Shown here: positions 53,079-61,015 of the stretch, piece after piece | How the letters are laid out: each line of letters begins with the position of its first letter | Position numbering within the stretch: the stretch's first letter is position 1 | NCBI RefSeq assembly: GCF_003885045.1 | Contig: NZ_RHJS01000002.1 | Location: 4,395,302-4,459,301 of the forward strand | Direction of reading: 5' to 3' | Source of the DNA: Schaedlerella arabinosiphila | GTDB taxonomy: Bacteria > Bacillota > Clostridia > Lachnospirales > Lachnospiraceae | Length of the DNA: 64,000 nucleotides | Program-made: the position numbers and the translations under genes | Notes under the pieces: model-generated | What the model saw: the letters and a program-made list of their open reading frames with translations, nothing else | The model's database searches: none | Told to the model about the DNA's origin: nothing

Positions 53079-53466
53079 ATGTAAAAATATTCTGAAAAAA
53101 TGTGCAATCGCATTGGCCCCGACCATAATCTGTATCGCATTAGGGCTTCTGGCCGGGTATCTGATCCTGCTTTTTTCCAATCCTGCACAGGCCGGAAATG
53201 TTTTCCGTGCGATCCTCTCCGGCGGCTTTATCGGAGGAAACCGCGGAATCGGAGATGTCTTTTATTATGCAACACCGCTTCTGATGGTTGGTTTAGGTGT
53301 CGCAGTCGGATTTAAGACCGGCGTATTTAATATCGGAGGGCCGGGGCAATTTGTGATCGGCGGTTATTTTGCAATGCTGACGGCGCATACGCTTCAGGTG
53401 CCAAGACCTTTGAGCTGGCTGATCCCTCTCGTGGCAGCAGCCGCTGCAGCAGCGCTGTTTCGTTGA
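53075..53466 (+). pseudogene. Nucleoside/BMP-type ABC transporter permease, frameshifted and truncated
   Basis: The start GTG overlaps the ATPase stop, as in intact operons. One A is missing in the A run near 53085: the frame must shift to read NILKKCAIALAPTIICIALG. The protein then shows helices and GVAVGFKTGVFNIGGPGQFV, typical of YufP/RbsC-like permeases. It ends abruptly after AAAALFR where unrelated sequence joins. About two thirds of the gene is lost. Confidence 0.75.
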
Positions 53467-53589
53467 TTCGCATACCGTCCTTTTACACTTAAAGACGGAG
53501 GATACAGGTTCTCCCACAGTTGACGCAATGTCATTGTATAGCATGACTGGCGTTCCAATGGGCTGGATGCCGTTGCTGTGAACACCTAA

Positions 53590-53784
53590 TTGACATTGTC
53601 TGACGCAGTGAATATATTTTTAAAACAGATCATCTTACGCGGAGGGATACCGTTTGATGTGAAGTATCCAGAGTATAAGCCTGAGGTTATAGAAGCTATG
53701 CAAGAAGCAAAATGTATAAGCCGAGATCCTGATACCAAACGATACGGCAGTTTTTCTGAGGCATTAGAGGAATTGGATCTATGA
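53590..53784 (+). pseudogene. RelB/DinJ-family antitoxin, N-terminus missing
   Basis: LTLSDAVNIFLKQIILRGGI with PFDVKYPEYKPEVIEAMQEA matches DinJ from about residue 27 onward. The first 25 residues that form the DNA-binding strand are gone; just upstream lie a short MITE-like scrap and a stop. A TTG could start the frame but has no ribosome site. Its stop overlaps the toxin start (ATGA), as in intact dinJ-yafQ pairs. Confidence 0.7.
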
Positions 53785-54060
53785 AATACGAATTAATTCT
53801 GTCTGGAAAGTTTTAAAAAAAGTCTGAAGACAGCGAAAAAACGTGGTCTGGACATCTCTCTTCTGGAATCCGTCGTAGACACGCTGCTCCTGGGACTTCC
53901 TCTTGAAAAAAAGTATAAAGATCATGCCCTGAAGGGGAAGCTGGCCGGATTTCGGGAATGCCATATCCAGCCAGACTGACTGTGAATCTATTTGATAGAA
54001 GATGATATCTTAACACTGACATTGGTCGATACTGGTACACATGCAGATTTATTTAAAATG
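53781..54060 (+). pseudogene. YafQ/RelE-family toxin with frameshift and two nonsense changes
   Basis: MKYELILSGKF hits a stop; removing one T restores KKSLKTAKKRGLDISLLESV, ALKGKLAGFRECHIQPD and LIYLIEDDILTLTLVDTGTH. Between QPD and IYL the codons expected to read Trp-Leu-Leu are TGA-CTG-TGA. So there is one insertion and two stop codons. The RNase toxin is dead, together with its antitoxin. Confidence 0.75.
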
Positions 54061-54127
54061 GAATCATTTCTGACTATGCGGTTACACTCCAACGGCCTGA
54101 AGCCTTTTTTACAGCCACCATCCATCT

Positions 54128-55732
54128 CTACACCCTGATATACTTCGACGGCGCCACCCCATACTCCTTTTTAAAACACTTGCTGAAATACAGCGGATCA
54201 GCGAACCCGGTCAGGCGGGCGACCTCCTGCAGGTTGGTGTACCCGTCATCCAGATATTTCTTCGCGGCCTCCATCTTCTTCTGCATCATGAACTTCACCA
54301 GAGGCAGGTTCATCTCCCGGCGGAACATGCGGCTCAGGTAGTTTTCGTTCATGTAGAGCTGGGAGCTGAGCCACTTTACGGAAAGCTCGGGGGAGGACAG
54401 GTTCTGCTTGATGAGCTCCATGCATTTTTCTGTGATCCGGCGGGACGGGGACACCTTGCTGCCCCGGATGTGTTCCAGAATCCGATGAAAATAATGCTCC
54501 AGGAATGCGGCGCAGCCCTCCGGCTCATTCAGCTCCATTACTTCGGACAGGGGCGTATAATGCCGGTCAAATATATCCTGCAGGGCCAGTTTATTTTCCC
54601 GGAGGAACATCAGGCCGGTCATCACAAAATCAATCCGCAGCATGTTGAAGGTGTCAAAGGAATGCCGGGCAAAGGGCGGTTCCAGCGTATCCTGCACATG
54701 GGCGTCCAGGCCCCTTAAGTCGTCGGAACGGAGCAGGCGGAAGGTGGCGGAGCGTATGGAGTCCAGATCCATCTCCATGTCGAAAGCATTTTTCATATAT
54801 TCCGCAAAGGAAATGATGCCCTTGTCCAGAACCGACTGGTTGTACCGGGACAAAAATTTTGTCTCATAATAGCAGCGGTAAATGTTGGACAGCCCCTTAT
54901 ACCGGCAGCTATAAAAAACGGCGGCGGAAAGGTTCAGGTCAAACAGCAGATTGTCCCGCAGCAGCCTGCAGATCAGCGGGGTACCCGGCCCCGGGCTGCC
55001 GGAATTTTTTTCATATCCCATCAGGATATTGCATTGGTAAAAGGAATCGGTGAACACCACGCAGTTGGGGTAATCGCTGAGCGTGTCCTCAATGGATTTG
55101 ATGGCGGTCTGCAGCAGGTCGTCCATATTTTTCTCCATGGAAACCGGGAAATCCAGGGATTCGATGTGGACAGCAATGATTTGAAATTCCTCTCCGTGTA
55201 AGGGAATCTGGTAAAATTCGAATTTTTCCTTCAGCTGCTGCTCGTCCAGCGTCTGACGGCCGGAAACCAGCCAGTTCAGGAATTTGTCCCGGATCATCCG
55301 CTCGTTGAGCAATGCCTTGGAATACAGGGAGCTGATGTAGTTTTCCTTTTCCCGGGACGAGTCCAGCCGGGACAAAATTTTCCGAATCAGTTCCCGCAGT
55401 GATTCCGGCTCGATGGGCTTGAGCAAATAATGGGTCACGCCGATGTTCAGAGCCTGCTGGGCACAGCCGAAGCTGTCATTGACGGTCAGCAGGATGCACT
55501 GGACATCCGGATAATGTTCCTTTAGGATGGCGGCAAGCTCCAGCCCATCCATGTTGGGCATGTTGATATCACAGATGATGATGTCCGGAACCGCCGATTT
55601 CAGCAAGGCCAGGGCAGAAATGCCGTCGCACGCGTCCGGAAGGACTGCAAAGTCCATTGACTGCCAGTCCAGAATCTGGTGAAGCCTCCGCAGAATCAGA
55701 GGATCGTCGTCTACAAACATGATCTTGTACAT
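54128..55732 (-). CDS. YesN-type response regulator with AraC DNA-binding domain (orphan)
   Basis: A 534-residue regulator. The receiver domain starts MYKIMFVDDDPLILRRLHQ, with the phospho-acceptor Asp in IIICDINMPNMDGLEL. The C-terminal AraC domain includes VKWLSSQLYMNENYLSRMFR and VARLTGFADPLYFSKCFKKE. I use the ATG at 55732, which follows AAAGGA. No sensor kinase is next to it: decayed mobile DNA borders one side and a truncated isomerase the other. The partner kinase was probably lost. Confidence 0.9.
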   Translation of the reverse strand: MYKIMFVDDDPLILRRLHQILDWQSMDFAVLPDACDGISALALLKSAVPDIIICDINMPNMDGLELAAILKEHYPDVQCILLTVNDSFGCAQQALNIGVTHYLLKPIEPESLRELIRKILSRLDSSREKENYISSLYSKALLNERMIRDKFLNWLVSGRQTLDEQQLKEKFEFYQIPLHGEEFQIIAVHIESLDFPVSMEKNMDDLLQTAIKSIEDTLSDYPNCVVFTDSFYQCNILMGYEKNSGSPGPGTPLICRLLRDNLLFDLNLSAAVFYSCRYKGLSNIYRCYYETKFLSRYNQSVLDKGIISFAEYMKNAFDMEMDLDSIRSATFRLLRSDDLRGLDAHVQDTLEPPFARHSFDTFNMLRIDFVMTGLMFLRENKLALQDIFDRHYTPLSEVMELNEPEGCAAFLEHYFHRILEHIRGSKVSPSRRITEKCMELIKQNLSSPELSVKWLSSQLYMNENYLSRMFRREMNLPLVKFMMQKKMEAAKKYLDDGYTNLQEVARLTGFADPLYFSKCFKKEYGVAPSKYIRV

Positions 55733-55754
55733 ATGCTGTTTATCCTTTCCTAAG

Positions 55755-55928
55755 CTTCCCGGCCTGGGGGATGTGGACTGGGGAAAATACGTCTCCGCCC
55801 TGACAGACATCGGTTACAACGGCTATAGCTGTATTGAAATCGAAGACAAGGCTTTTGAGGATTCCCAAGAAAGAGTACTGGATGCGCTCCGGCTTTCCTA
55901 TCGGTATATAAGGCAATTTGTAATCTAA
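55755..55928 (+). pseudogene. Sugar-phosphate isomerase/epimerase (TIM barrel), C-terminal fragment
   Basis: LPGLGDVDWGKYVSALTDIG with YNGYSCIEIEDKAFEDSQER matches the C-terminus of xylose-isomerase-like TIM-barrel epimerases. The first 200 or more residues are missing, cut exactly where the response regulator gene begins on the other strand. It lies 50 bp ahead of a Gfo/Idh gene, a common pairing in sugar and inositol operons. A deletion probably removed the rest. Confidence 0.7.
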
Positions 55929-55977
55929 AATCGGGATTCAATGCCCCATAGAAATGAATTTGAAAGGAGAAAATCAT

Positions 55978-57156
55978 ATGAACCCAAAGAAAATCCATAT
56001 CGGACTGATCGGCGCAGGCTTTATGGCAAAGGCGCATTCCATCGCATACGCGGGTATGCCCATGTTTTTCTGGCCTGCTCCGGCAATCCCGGTAAAGAAA
56101 ATGATCGTAGATATGAACGAAGACATTGCAAGGGACGCGAAAGAAAAGCTGGCATTTGAAGCCTATTCCACGGACTGGCACGACATTATCAATGATCCGG
56201 AAATTGAGGTTGTAGACATCTGCACACCCAATAATGTGCACGCGGAAATTGCTGTTGCCGCTGCGAAAGCAGGAAAGCACATTCTCTGTGAAAAGCCTCT
56301 TGCGCTGACGCCTGAACAGGCAGGGGAGATGTACCGGGCTGCCCGGGAAAACGGCGTGAAGACCATGGTTGCCTTCAATTACCGCAAAACGCCTGCCGTA
56401 CAGCTTGCGAAAAAGTATATCGACGAGGGCGCCATCGGCGACATTCTGGATTTCCGCGGCACCTATCTGCAGGATTGGTCCGCCCATCCGGATTCCCCGC
56501 TTTCCTGGCGTTTCCAGAAGAGCATCTGCGGAAGCGGCGCGCTTGGCGACATCGGAACCCATGTGGTGGATATGCTGCGTTTCCTGGTCGGGGACTTTAA
56601 GCGGGTGAATGCCAGAACCGCAACCTATATCAAAGAGCGTCCGCTGCAGTCCGGTATGACGGACAGCCTCGGCAATCTGCGCGTGGATCAGGACACCCCG
56701 AAAAAAGCGGTGGATGTGGACGACCAGTGCATGTTTATGATCGAATGCGAAAACGGCGCTTTTGGAAGCATCGAAGCTACCCGAAACGCATGGGGACGGA
56801 ATAATTACATCACCTTCGAAATCCACGGCACCAAAGGCTCTATTTATTTCAATTACGAGCGGCGTGACGAGCTTCAGGTTTGTTTTGCAGACGATGCGTC
56901 GAACCGCCGGGGCTTCCGGACGGTGTACACAGGCCCCAACCATCCCTACGGCGACGGATTATGGCCGATCCCGGCGCTGGGCATCGGATACACGGAGACA
57001 AAGATCATCGAATGTTATGATTTCTTCCGCGCCCTCCAGGACGGCACCGAGGCATCCCCCAATTTCCGGGACGGATATGCCATTGAACTGATCTCGGACG
57101 CGATACTGGAATCCGCAGAGAAACGTGAATGGGTGGAGGTAAAAGAGGTCGAGTAG
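55978..57156 (+). CDS. Gfo/Idh/MocA family oxidoreductase
   Basis: A 392-residue NAD(P)-dependent dehydrogenase. The Rossmann start IHIGLIGAGFMAKAHSIAYAG has the full GxGxxG-type motif, CTPNNVHAEIAVAAAKAGKH follows, and the canonical EKP is present in CEKPLALTPEQAGEM. The C-terminal domain has the catalytic-side DIGTHVVDMLRFL. GGAG lies eight bases before the ATG at 55978; an in-frame ATG eight codons upstream is inside the leader. It probably oxidises a sugar or inositol made by the now broken epimerase upstream. Confidence 0.9.
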   Translation: MNPKKIHIGLIGAGFMAKAHSIAYAGMPMFFWPAPAIPVKKMIVDMNEDIARDAKEKLAFEAYSTDWHDIINDPEIEVVDICTPNNVHAEIAVAAAKAGKHILCEKPLALTPEQAGEMYRAARENGVKTMVAFNYRKTPAVQLAKKYIDEGAIGDILDFRGTYLQDWSAHPDSPLSWRFQKSICGSGALGDIGTHVVDMLRFLVGDFKRVNARTATYIKERPLQSGMTDSLGNLRVDQDTPKKAVDVDDQCMFMIECENGAFGSIEATRNAWGRNNYITFEIHGTKGSIYFNYERRDELQVCFADDASNRRGFRTVYTGPNHPYGDGLWPIPALGIGYTETKIIECYDFFRALQDGTEASPNFRDGYAIELISDAILESAEKREWVEVKEVE

Positions 57157-57176
57157 ACGAGTGGAGTAAAACAGGG

Positions 57177-57213
57177 AAAGGCACTGCAAATGGTTGGTAT
57201 TTGCAGTGCCTTT
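57177..57213 (+). terminator. Terminator after the Gfo/Idh gene
   Basis: AAAGGCACTGCAAAT and ATTTGCAGTGCCTTT form a perfect 15-bp stem with a 7-base loop. It lies about 20 bp past the stop and works in either direction. Confidence 0.8.
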
Positions 57214-57334
57214 GGCTGTCTTATCGGTGGAATCGGATTATGAAATGGATCGCGAAAATGCTGCTTGCCCTGCGCTGACAGCCATGTTAAAATGTTTACA
57301 AACGTTTTGGGGTTCGAAAAAAAGGGGGCACCCG

Positions 57335-58921
57335 ATGGGAAATTATATAAATACCGGTAATACGGGCTTCGTCGCGGCGGTCCGGGATACCTATGTAGAC
57401 AAAACCGAATTGATCGCATTTATCAACCGCACACTGGGAACCAAGCGGAAGCTGACCTGTGTCAGCAGGCCGCGACGTTTTGGAAAATCCTATGCCGCCC
57501 AGATGCTGTGCGCTTATTATGATAAAAGCTGTGATTCAGATGCATTGTTCGCGAACCTGAAAATTGCAAAGGATAGTTCCTATAAAAAGCACCTGAATCA
57601 GCACGATGTCATTTACCTCGATATTACCTGGTTTATTTCCATTACCAGCGATATCCGAAATACAGTAACAAATCTGCAGACGAAAGTGGTGGATGAGCTT
57701 CGGAGTCTGTATCCCGATGTAAAGCAGGAAGGCACGCTTCCGGAAACCCTTGCGGCGGTCAGCGAATCCACCGGAAACCGATTTATCATTATTATTGATG
57801 AATGGGACGCACTATTCCGGGAAGCCCAAAATGATCTTACACTGCAGGAACAGTACATCCAGCTTCTGCGCGGGCTTTTCAAGAGCAGCGGCCAGACGGA
57901 CAAGATGATCGAAGCGGCCTACATGACCGGCATTTTACCGATCAAAAAATACGGTACGCAGTCAGCCATGACAGATTTCAGAGAATATACCATGCTTCAG
58001 CCTGAACCCCTGGAGGAATTTGCCGGATTTACAGAAGCTGAAGTCCGTGTATTATGCGAAGGCTCAGCACTTAGCTTTTCTGCGGTACAGGAGTGGTATG
58101 ATGGTTATATTCTTGGCGGCAGCACGCACATTTACAGCCCGAAATCGGTCATGGACGCGCTGGCAAGAAACCGGATCGGAAATTACTGGACCCAGACCGA
58201 AACCTATGAATCCCTGAAAATCTATATTGACCTGGATGAGGATGGTTTGAAGGAGACCATTGTCCAGATGCTGGGAGGAGCACATATCAAAATTGATACC
58301 GGAACCTTCCAGAATGACATGACCACGATAAAGCAGAAGGATGACGTCCTTACCCTGCTGGTGCATCTGGGCTATCTGGCGTATGATGCGGATATGAAAT
58401 GCGTATTTATTCCAAATGAGGAAGTCCGGCAGGAATTTGTCCGTGCCGTGACATCTGGCAGGCATCAGGAGATCGCGAAACTGATTCGGAACTCCGACGT
58501 TCTTCTGGCACAGACGCTGAATATGGATGGTGAAGCCGTTGCCGCCGCAATTGAGGAAGTACACAGCATGGGGACGGCTCCTGTTTTCTACAACAATGAG
58601 CAGGCCCTGAGGAGCACCATACGTTTTGCTTATATCAGTTGTATGGATGAATATATGAAGGCAGAAGAACTGGCATCCGGAATCGGGTATGCCGATGTAG
58701 CCTATATTCCCAAAAAAGGTTCCTCCCTGCCCGTCCTTCTCATTGAATTGAAATGGAATAAAACGGATGCCGGGGCTATAAGTCAGATTAAAAAGAATGA
58801 TTATCCGCAGATATTTCGGGATTATGGCGGGGATATTCTGTTAGTTGGAATCTGTTATGATGCAAAAAATAAAAAGCACACCTGCAAAATAGAGAAGTGG
58901 GACAAGAAGAAGCCATTCTGA
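57335..58921 (+). CDS. AAA-ATPase-like protein with PD-(D/E)XK nuclease domain (DUF1703)
   Basis: A 528-residue protein of a family often expanded in gut anaerobes, role unknown. The N-terminal ATPase-like part has FVAAVRDTYVDKTELIAFIN, a Walker A-like SRPRRFGKSYAAQML and a Walker B in FIIIIDEWDALF. The C-terminal PDDEXK_9-type domain has the acidic residue in YADVAYIPKKG and the IELKW core, followed by a Gln/Tyr helix. The ATG at 57335 follows AAAGGGGG; the longer upstream frame crosses the terminator. It may belong to a mobile or defence-like group, but nothing nearby proves that. Confidence 0.82.
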   Translation: MGNYINTGNTGFVAAVRDTYVDKTELIAFINRTLGTKRKLTCVSRPRRFGKSYAAQMLCAYYDKSCDSDALFANLKIAKDSSYKKHLNQHDVIYLDITWFISITSDIRNTVTNLQTKVVDELRSLYPDVKQEGTLPETLAAVSESTGNRFIIIIDEWDALFREAQNDLTLQEQYIQLLRGLFKSSGQTDKMIEAAYMTGILPIKKYGTQSAMTDFREYTMLQPEPLEEFAGFTEAEVRVLCEGSALSFSAVQEWYDGYILGGSTHIYSPKSVMDALARNRIGNYWTQTETYESLKIYIDLDEDGLKETIVQMLGGAHIKIDTGTFQNDMTTIKQKDDVLTLLVHLGYLAYDADMKCVFIPNEEVRQEFVRAVTSGRHQEIAKLIRNSDVLLAQTLNMDGEAVAAAIEEVHSMGTAPVFYNNEQALRSTIRFAYISCMDEYMKAEELASGIGYADVAYIPKKGSSLPVLLIELKWNKTDAGAISQIKKNDYPQIFRDYGGDILLVGICYDAKNKKHTCKIEKWDKKKPF

Positions 58922-59072
58922 CCGGAAAGGATTTTTGGGGGCACAGACATATAATGCCGCTGTGCCAAATCCGGATACCGGTCAGAGCTGCCGCTTTCTA
59001 TCGTCCTGCGGCCGCACCCCTGAATCCGCTGCTTGCCCGGCCGGATCAAACTGTTTTTTCCCCAATGTACTA

Positions 59073-59945
59073 CTATCCCTTCCTTCGTCTCAGCATTTCC
59101 TCAATCGCATACGCCACGCCGTCCTCTTCGTTGGACTTCGTCATATACTTTGCTGCTTTTATGATCTCCGGTTCGGAATTGCCCATGGCAACGGTGGCGC
59201 CGAAATCCATGGACAGCATGGAGTAGTCATTCATACTGTCTCCGAAGGCCATGACTTCTTCCATAGTATACCCCAGAGATTCGATATAGTTTTTCAGCAC
59301 CGGCCCTTTCTGGGCGCGGGCATCGGTAATCTCCAGGTTGTTGACATAGGAGGACGCCACAGCCAGCCTTTCGTCCTTCTGCAGCTTCTGTTCAATCTCC
59401 CGGAGCACCTCTGTATCACAGCAAAAAACAAAGATCTTATACACCGAGATTTCTCTGTCTTTTAATTCCTGAAAATCCCGGATCAGGCGGGTATTTTTCT
59501 TCATGTTCCGGTACATCTCTGTTTCCAGGATCTCCTCCATGGACAGGTCCGAAAAGAATACCTGGAGGTTTTGCCGCAGGTCTTCTTCCAGCTTTTCCGG
59601 GGTGCCGATGCTGTAGTCGCATTCTCCTGTCATAAAAATGACGGAAACCGGATAGTTTTTCAATACATCGTAAATCTCTCCGCATATCCCAGTGTCCATC
59701 TGCAGCCTGCTGACGATCTTCTGCTGCGGGTCGCGCACCTCCGCGCCGCTTCCCACAATATAATCGCAGACCAGCCCCATGCCGTCCAGCTCCTGCAAAG
59801 CTCCGTTGAGATCCCGGCCTGTTGCCACTATAAAACGGATTCCCGCGTCACACGCGCTGCGGATGGCCCTGGCCGTTCTGGGCGCCAGCCGGTGGTCGCC
59901 GCCCAGCAGCGTACCGTCCATGTCGCTTGCTATTACTTTTATCAT
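59073..59945 (-). CDS. Cof-type HAD-superfamily phosphatase
   Basis: A 290-residue HAD hydrolase likely to dephosphorylate sugar phosphates or flavin-related compounds. The nucleophile motif is IKVIASDMDGTLLGGDHRL, motif II lies in FIVATGRDLNG, and motif IV in VMAFGDSMNDYSML. The large Cof-type cap is in between. I use the ATG at 59945 with AGGAG ten bases upstream; the longer frame runs into a MITE remnant. The substrate cannot be predicted. Confidence 0.88.
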   Translation of the reverse strand: MIKVIASDMDGTLLGGDHRLAPRTARAIRSACDAGIRFIVATGRDLNGALQELDGMGLVCDYIVGSGAEVRDPQQKIVSRLQMDTGICGEIYDVLKNYPVSVIFMTGECDYSIGTPEKLEEDLRQNLQVFFSDLSMEEILETEMYRNMKKNTRLIRDFQELKDREISVYKIFVFCCDTEVLREIEQKLQKDERLAVASSYVNNLEITDARAQKGPVLKNYIESLGYTMEEVMAFGDSMNDYSMLSMDFGATVAMGNSEPEIIKAAKYMTKSNEEDGVAYAIEEMLRRRKG

Positions 59946-59984
59946 AACTTGTCCACTCCTATGTTCCTTTTGGATAGCTTCCCG

Positions 59985-60054
59985 GTTACTGTTCACACGG
60001 TTGTGCACTTGCTGCACGACATCCGTACGATTCAGTGATGGGGCGGCATCCAGT
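59985..60054. mobile_element. MITE remnant, inverted orientation
   Basis: GTTACTGTTCACACGG, TGTGCACTTGCTGCACGACA and GATTCAGTGATGGGGCGGCA are the reverse complement of the right half of the full copies. The left half is lost or replaced by another hairpin, GTCCTAA/TTAGGAC. It sits just upstream of the HAD gene start. Confidence 0.75.
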
Positions 60055-60092
60055 CCGTCCTAAACAAGCGTCGCTGTCACTTAGGACCGCCG

Positions 60093-60920
60093 TCAGCAGT
60101 TTCCTACAAACACATGCTCCAGATATTTCCCGGCCGCGTCCGCAAGACGATGCACCCGCTCCACCTCCGTTGCCTCCCGGTCGGTCATATGGTACCGCGG
60201 GAAAAAACGGGTCACATGAAGCGGAATGTCTTTTCTCAGAGATGCGATCCACCGCGCCTCTTCCTCCATTTCCTCCGTCCCGTCGTTCATCCCCGGCACA
60301 ACCAGCGTGGTCAGCTCCACATGGCAGCCTGCTGCCGCCCGGGTGATAAATGCCTTTACCGCCTCCAAATCCCCGCCCAGCTTCCGGTAAGTTTCCTCCC
60401 GAAACGCTTTCAGGTCAATGTTCATGGCGTCGATATAAGGAAGAAGTTCCTCCAGCACCTCCAGGGACGCCGTGCCGTTGGTGACCATCACATTGTCCAT
60501 GCCCGTTTCCTTTATGAGCCGGGCCGAGTCGCGCACATATTCCCAGCCGACCAGCGGCTCATTGTAAGTGAATGCCGCACCGATATTTCCGATGACTCTG
60601 TATTCCCGGGCCTTTTCTGCCAAATCCTCCGGAGAAATGTATACCGTCCCTGCATCCCCCGTCCCTGCCATAGAAATCTCATGGTTTTGGCAAAAAGAAC
60701 AGCGCAGATTGCAGCCATAGCTCCCCACAGACAGAACCAGACTGCCCGGCCGGTACATATTCAGTGGCTTCTTCTCAATGGGGTCTAATGCCAGAGACGT
60801 CACCTGGCCGTAATTTCCGCAGATGATCCGCCCGTTTTCGTTTTTTCTCGCCCTGCACAGTCCCGTCTGTCCTGGTTCCAGACTGCAGTGATGTATACAT
60901 ACCCGGCAAGTTTCTTTCAT
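60093..60920 (-). CDS. AmmeMemoRadiSam system radical SAM enzyme
   Basis: A 275-residue radical SAM protein related to pyruvate-formate-lyase activases. N-terminal cysteines MKETCRVCIHHCSLEPGQTG and LCRARKNENGRIICGNYG precede the cluster motif CNLRCSFC in GSYGCNLRCSFCQNHEIS. GNIGAAFTYNEPLVGWEY and MNIDLKAFREETYRKLGG complete the barrel. It always occurs with AMMECR1 and MEMO genes, and here it follows their fusion gene. The biochemical role of the system is unknown, possibly protein or RNA modification. Confidence 0.9.
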   Translation of the reverse strand: MKETCRVCIHHCSLEPGQTGLCRARKNENGRIICGNYGQVTSLALDPIEKKPLNMYRPGSLVLSVGSYGCNLRCSFCQNHEISMAGTGDAGTVYISPEDLAEKAREYRVIGNIGAAFTYNEPLVGWEYVRDSARLIKETGMDNVMVTNGTASLEVLEELLPYIDAMNIDLKAFREETYRKLGGDLEAVKAFITRAAAGCHVELTTLVVPGMNDGTEEMEEEARWIASLRKDIPLHVTRFFPRYHMTDREATEVERVHRLADAAGKYLEHVFVGNC

Positions 60921-61015
60921 AGTGTCCTCCTGCTGTTTTCAATTACTGCCTGCATCTATCATAGTTCAAAACAGCAGGCCATACCCTGCAGCGCAGCCGC
61001 TGTTTCAAATCTCCA

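Noticed and set aside
57335..58921. The DUF1703 protein as a proven defence gene
   Set aside because: ATPase plus PD-(D/E)XK is suggestive, but the family is widespread and multicopy with no shown role, and no partner defence gene is nearby.
58922..59072. A hairpin GGCACAG/CTGTGCC after the DUF1703 gene as a terminator
   Set aside because: The stem is only 7 bp and no T run follows in either direction.
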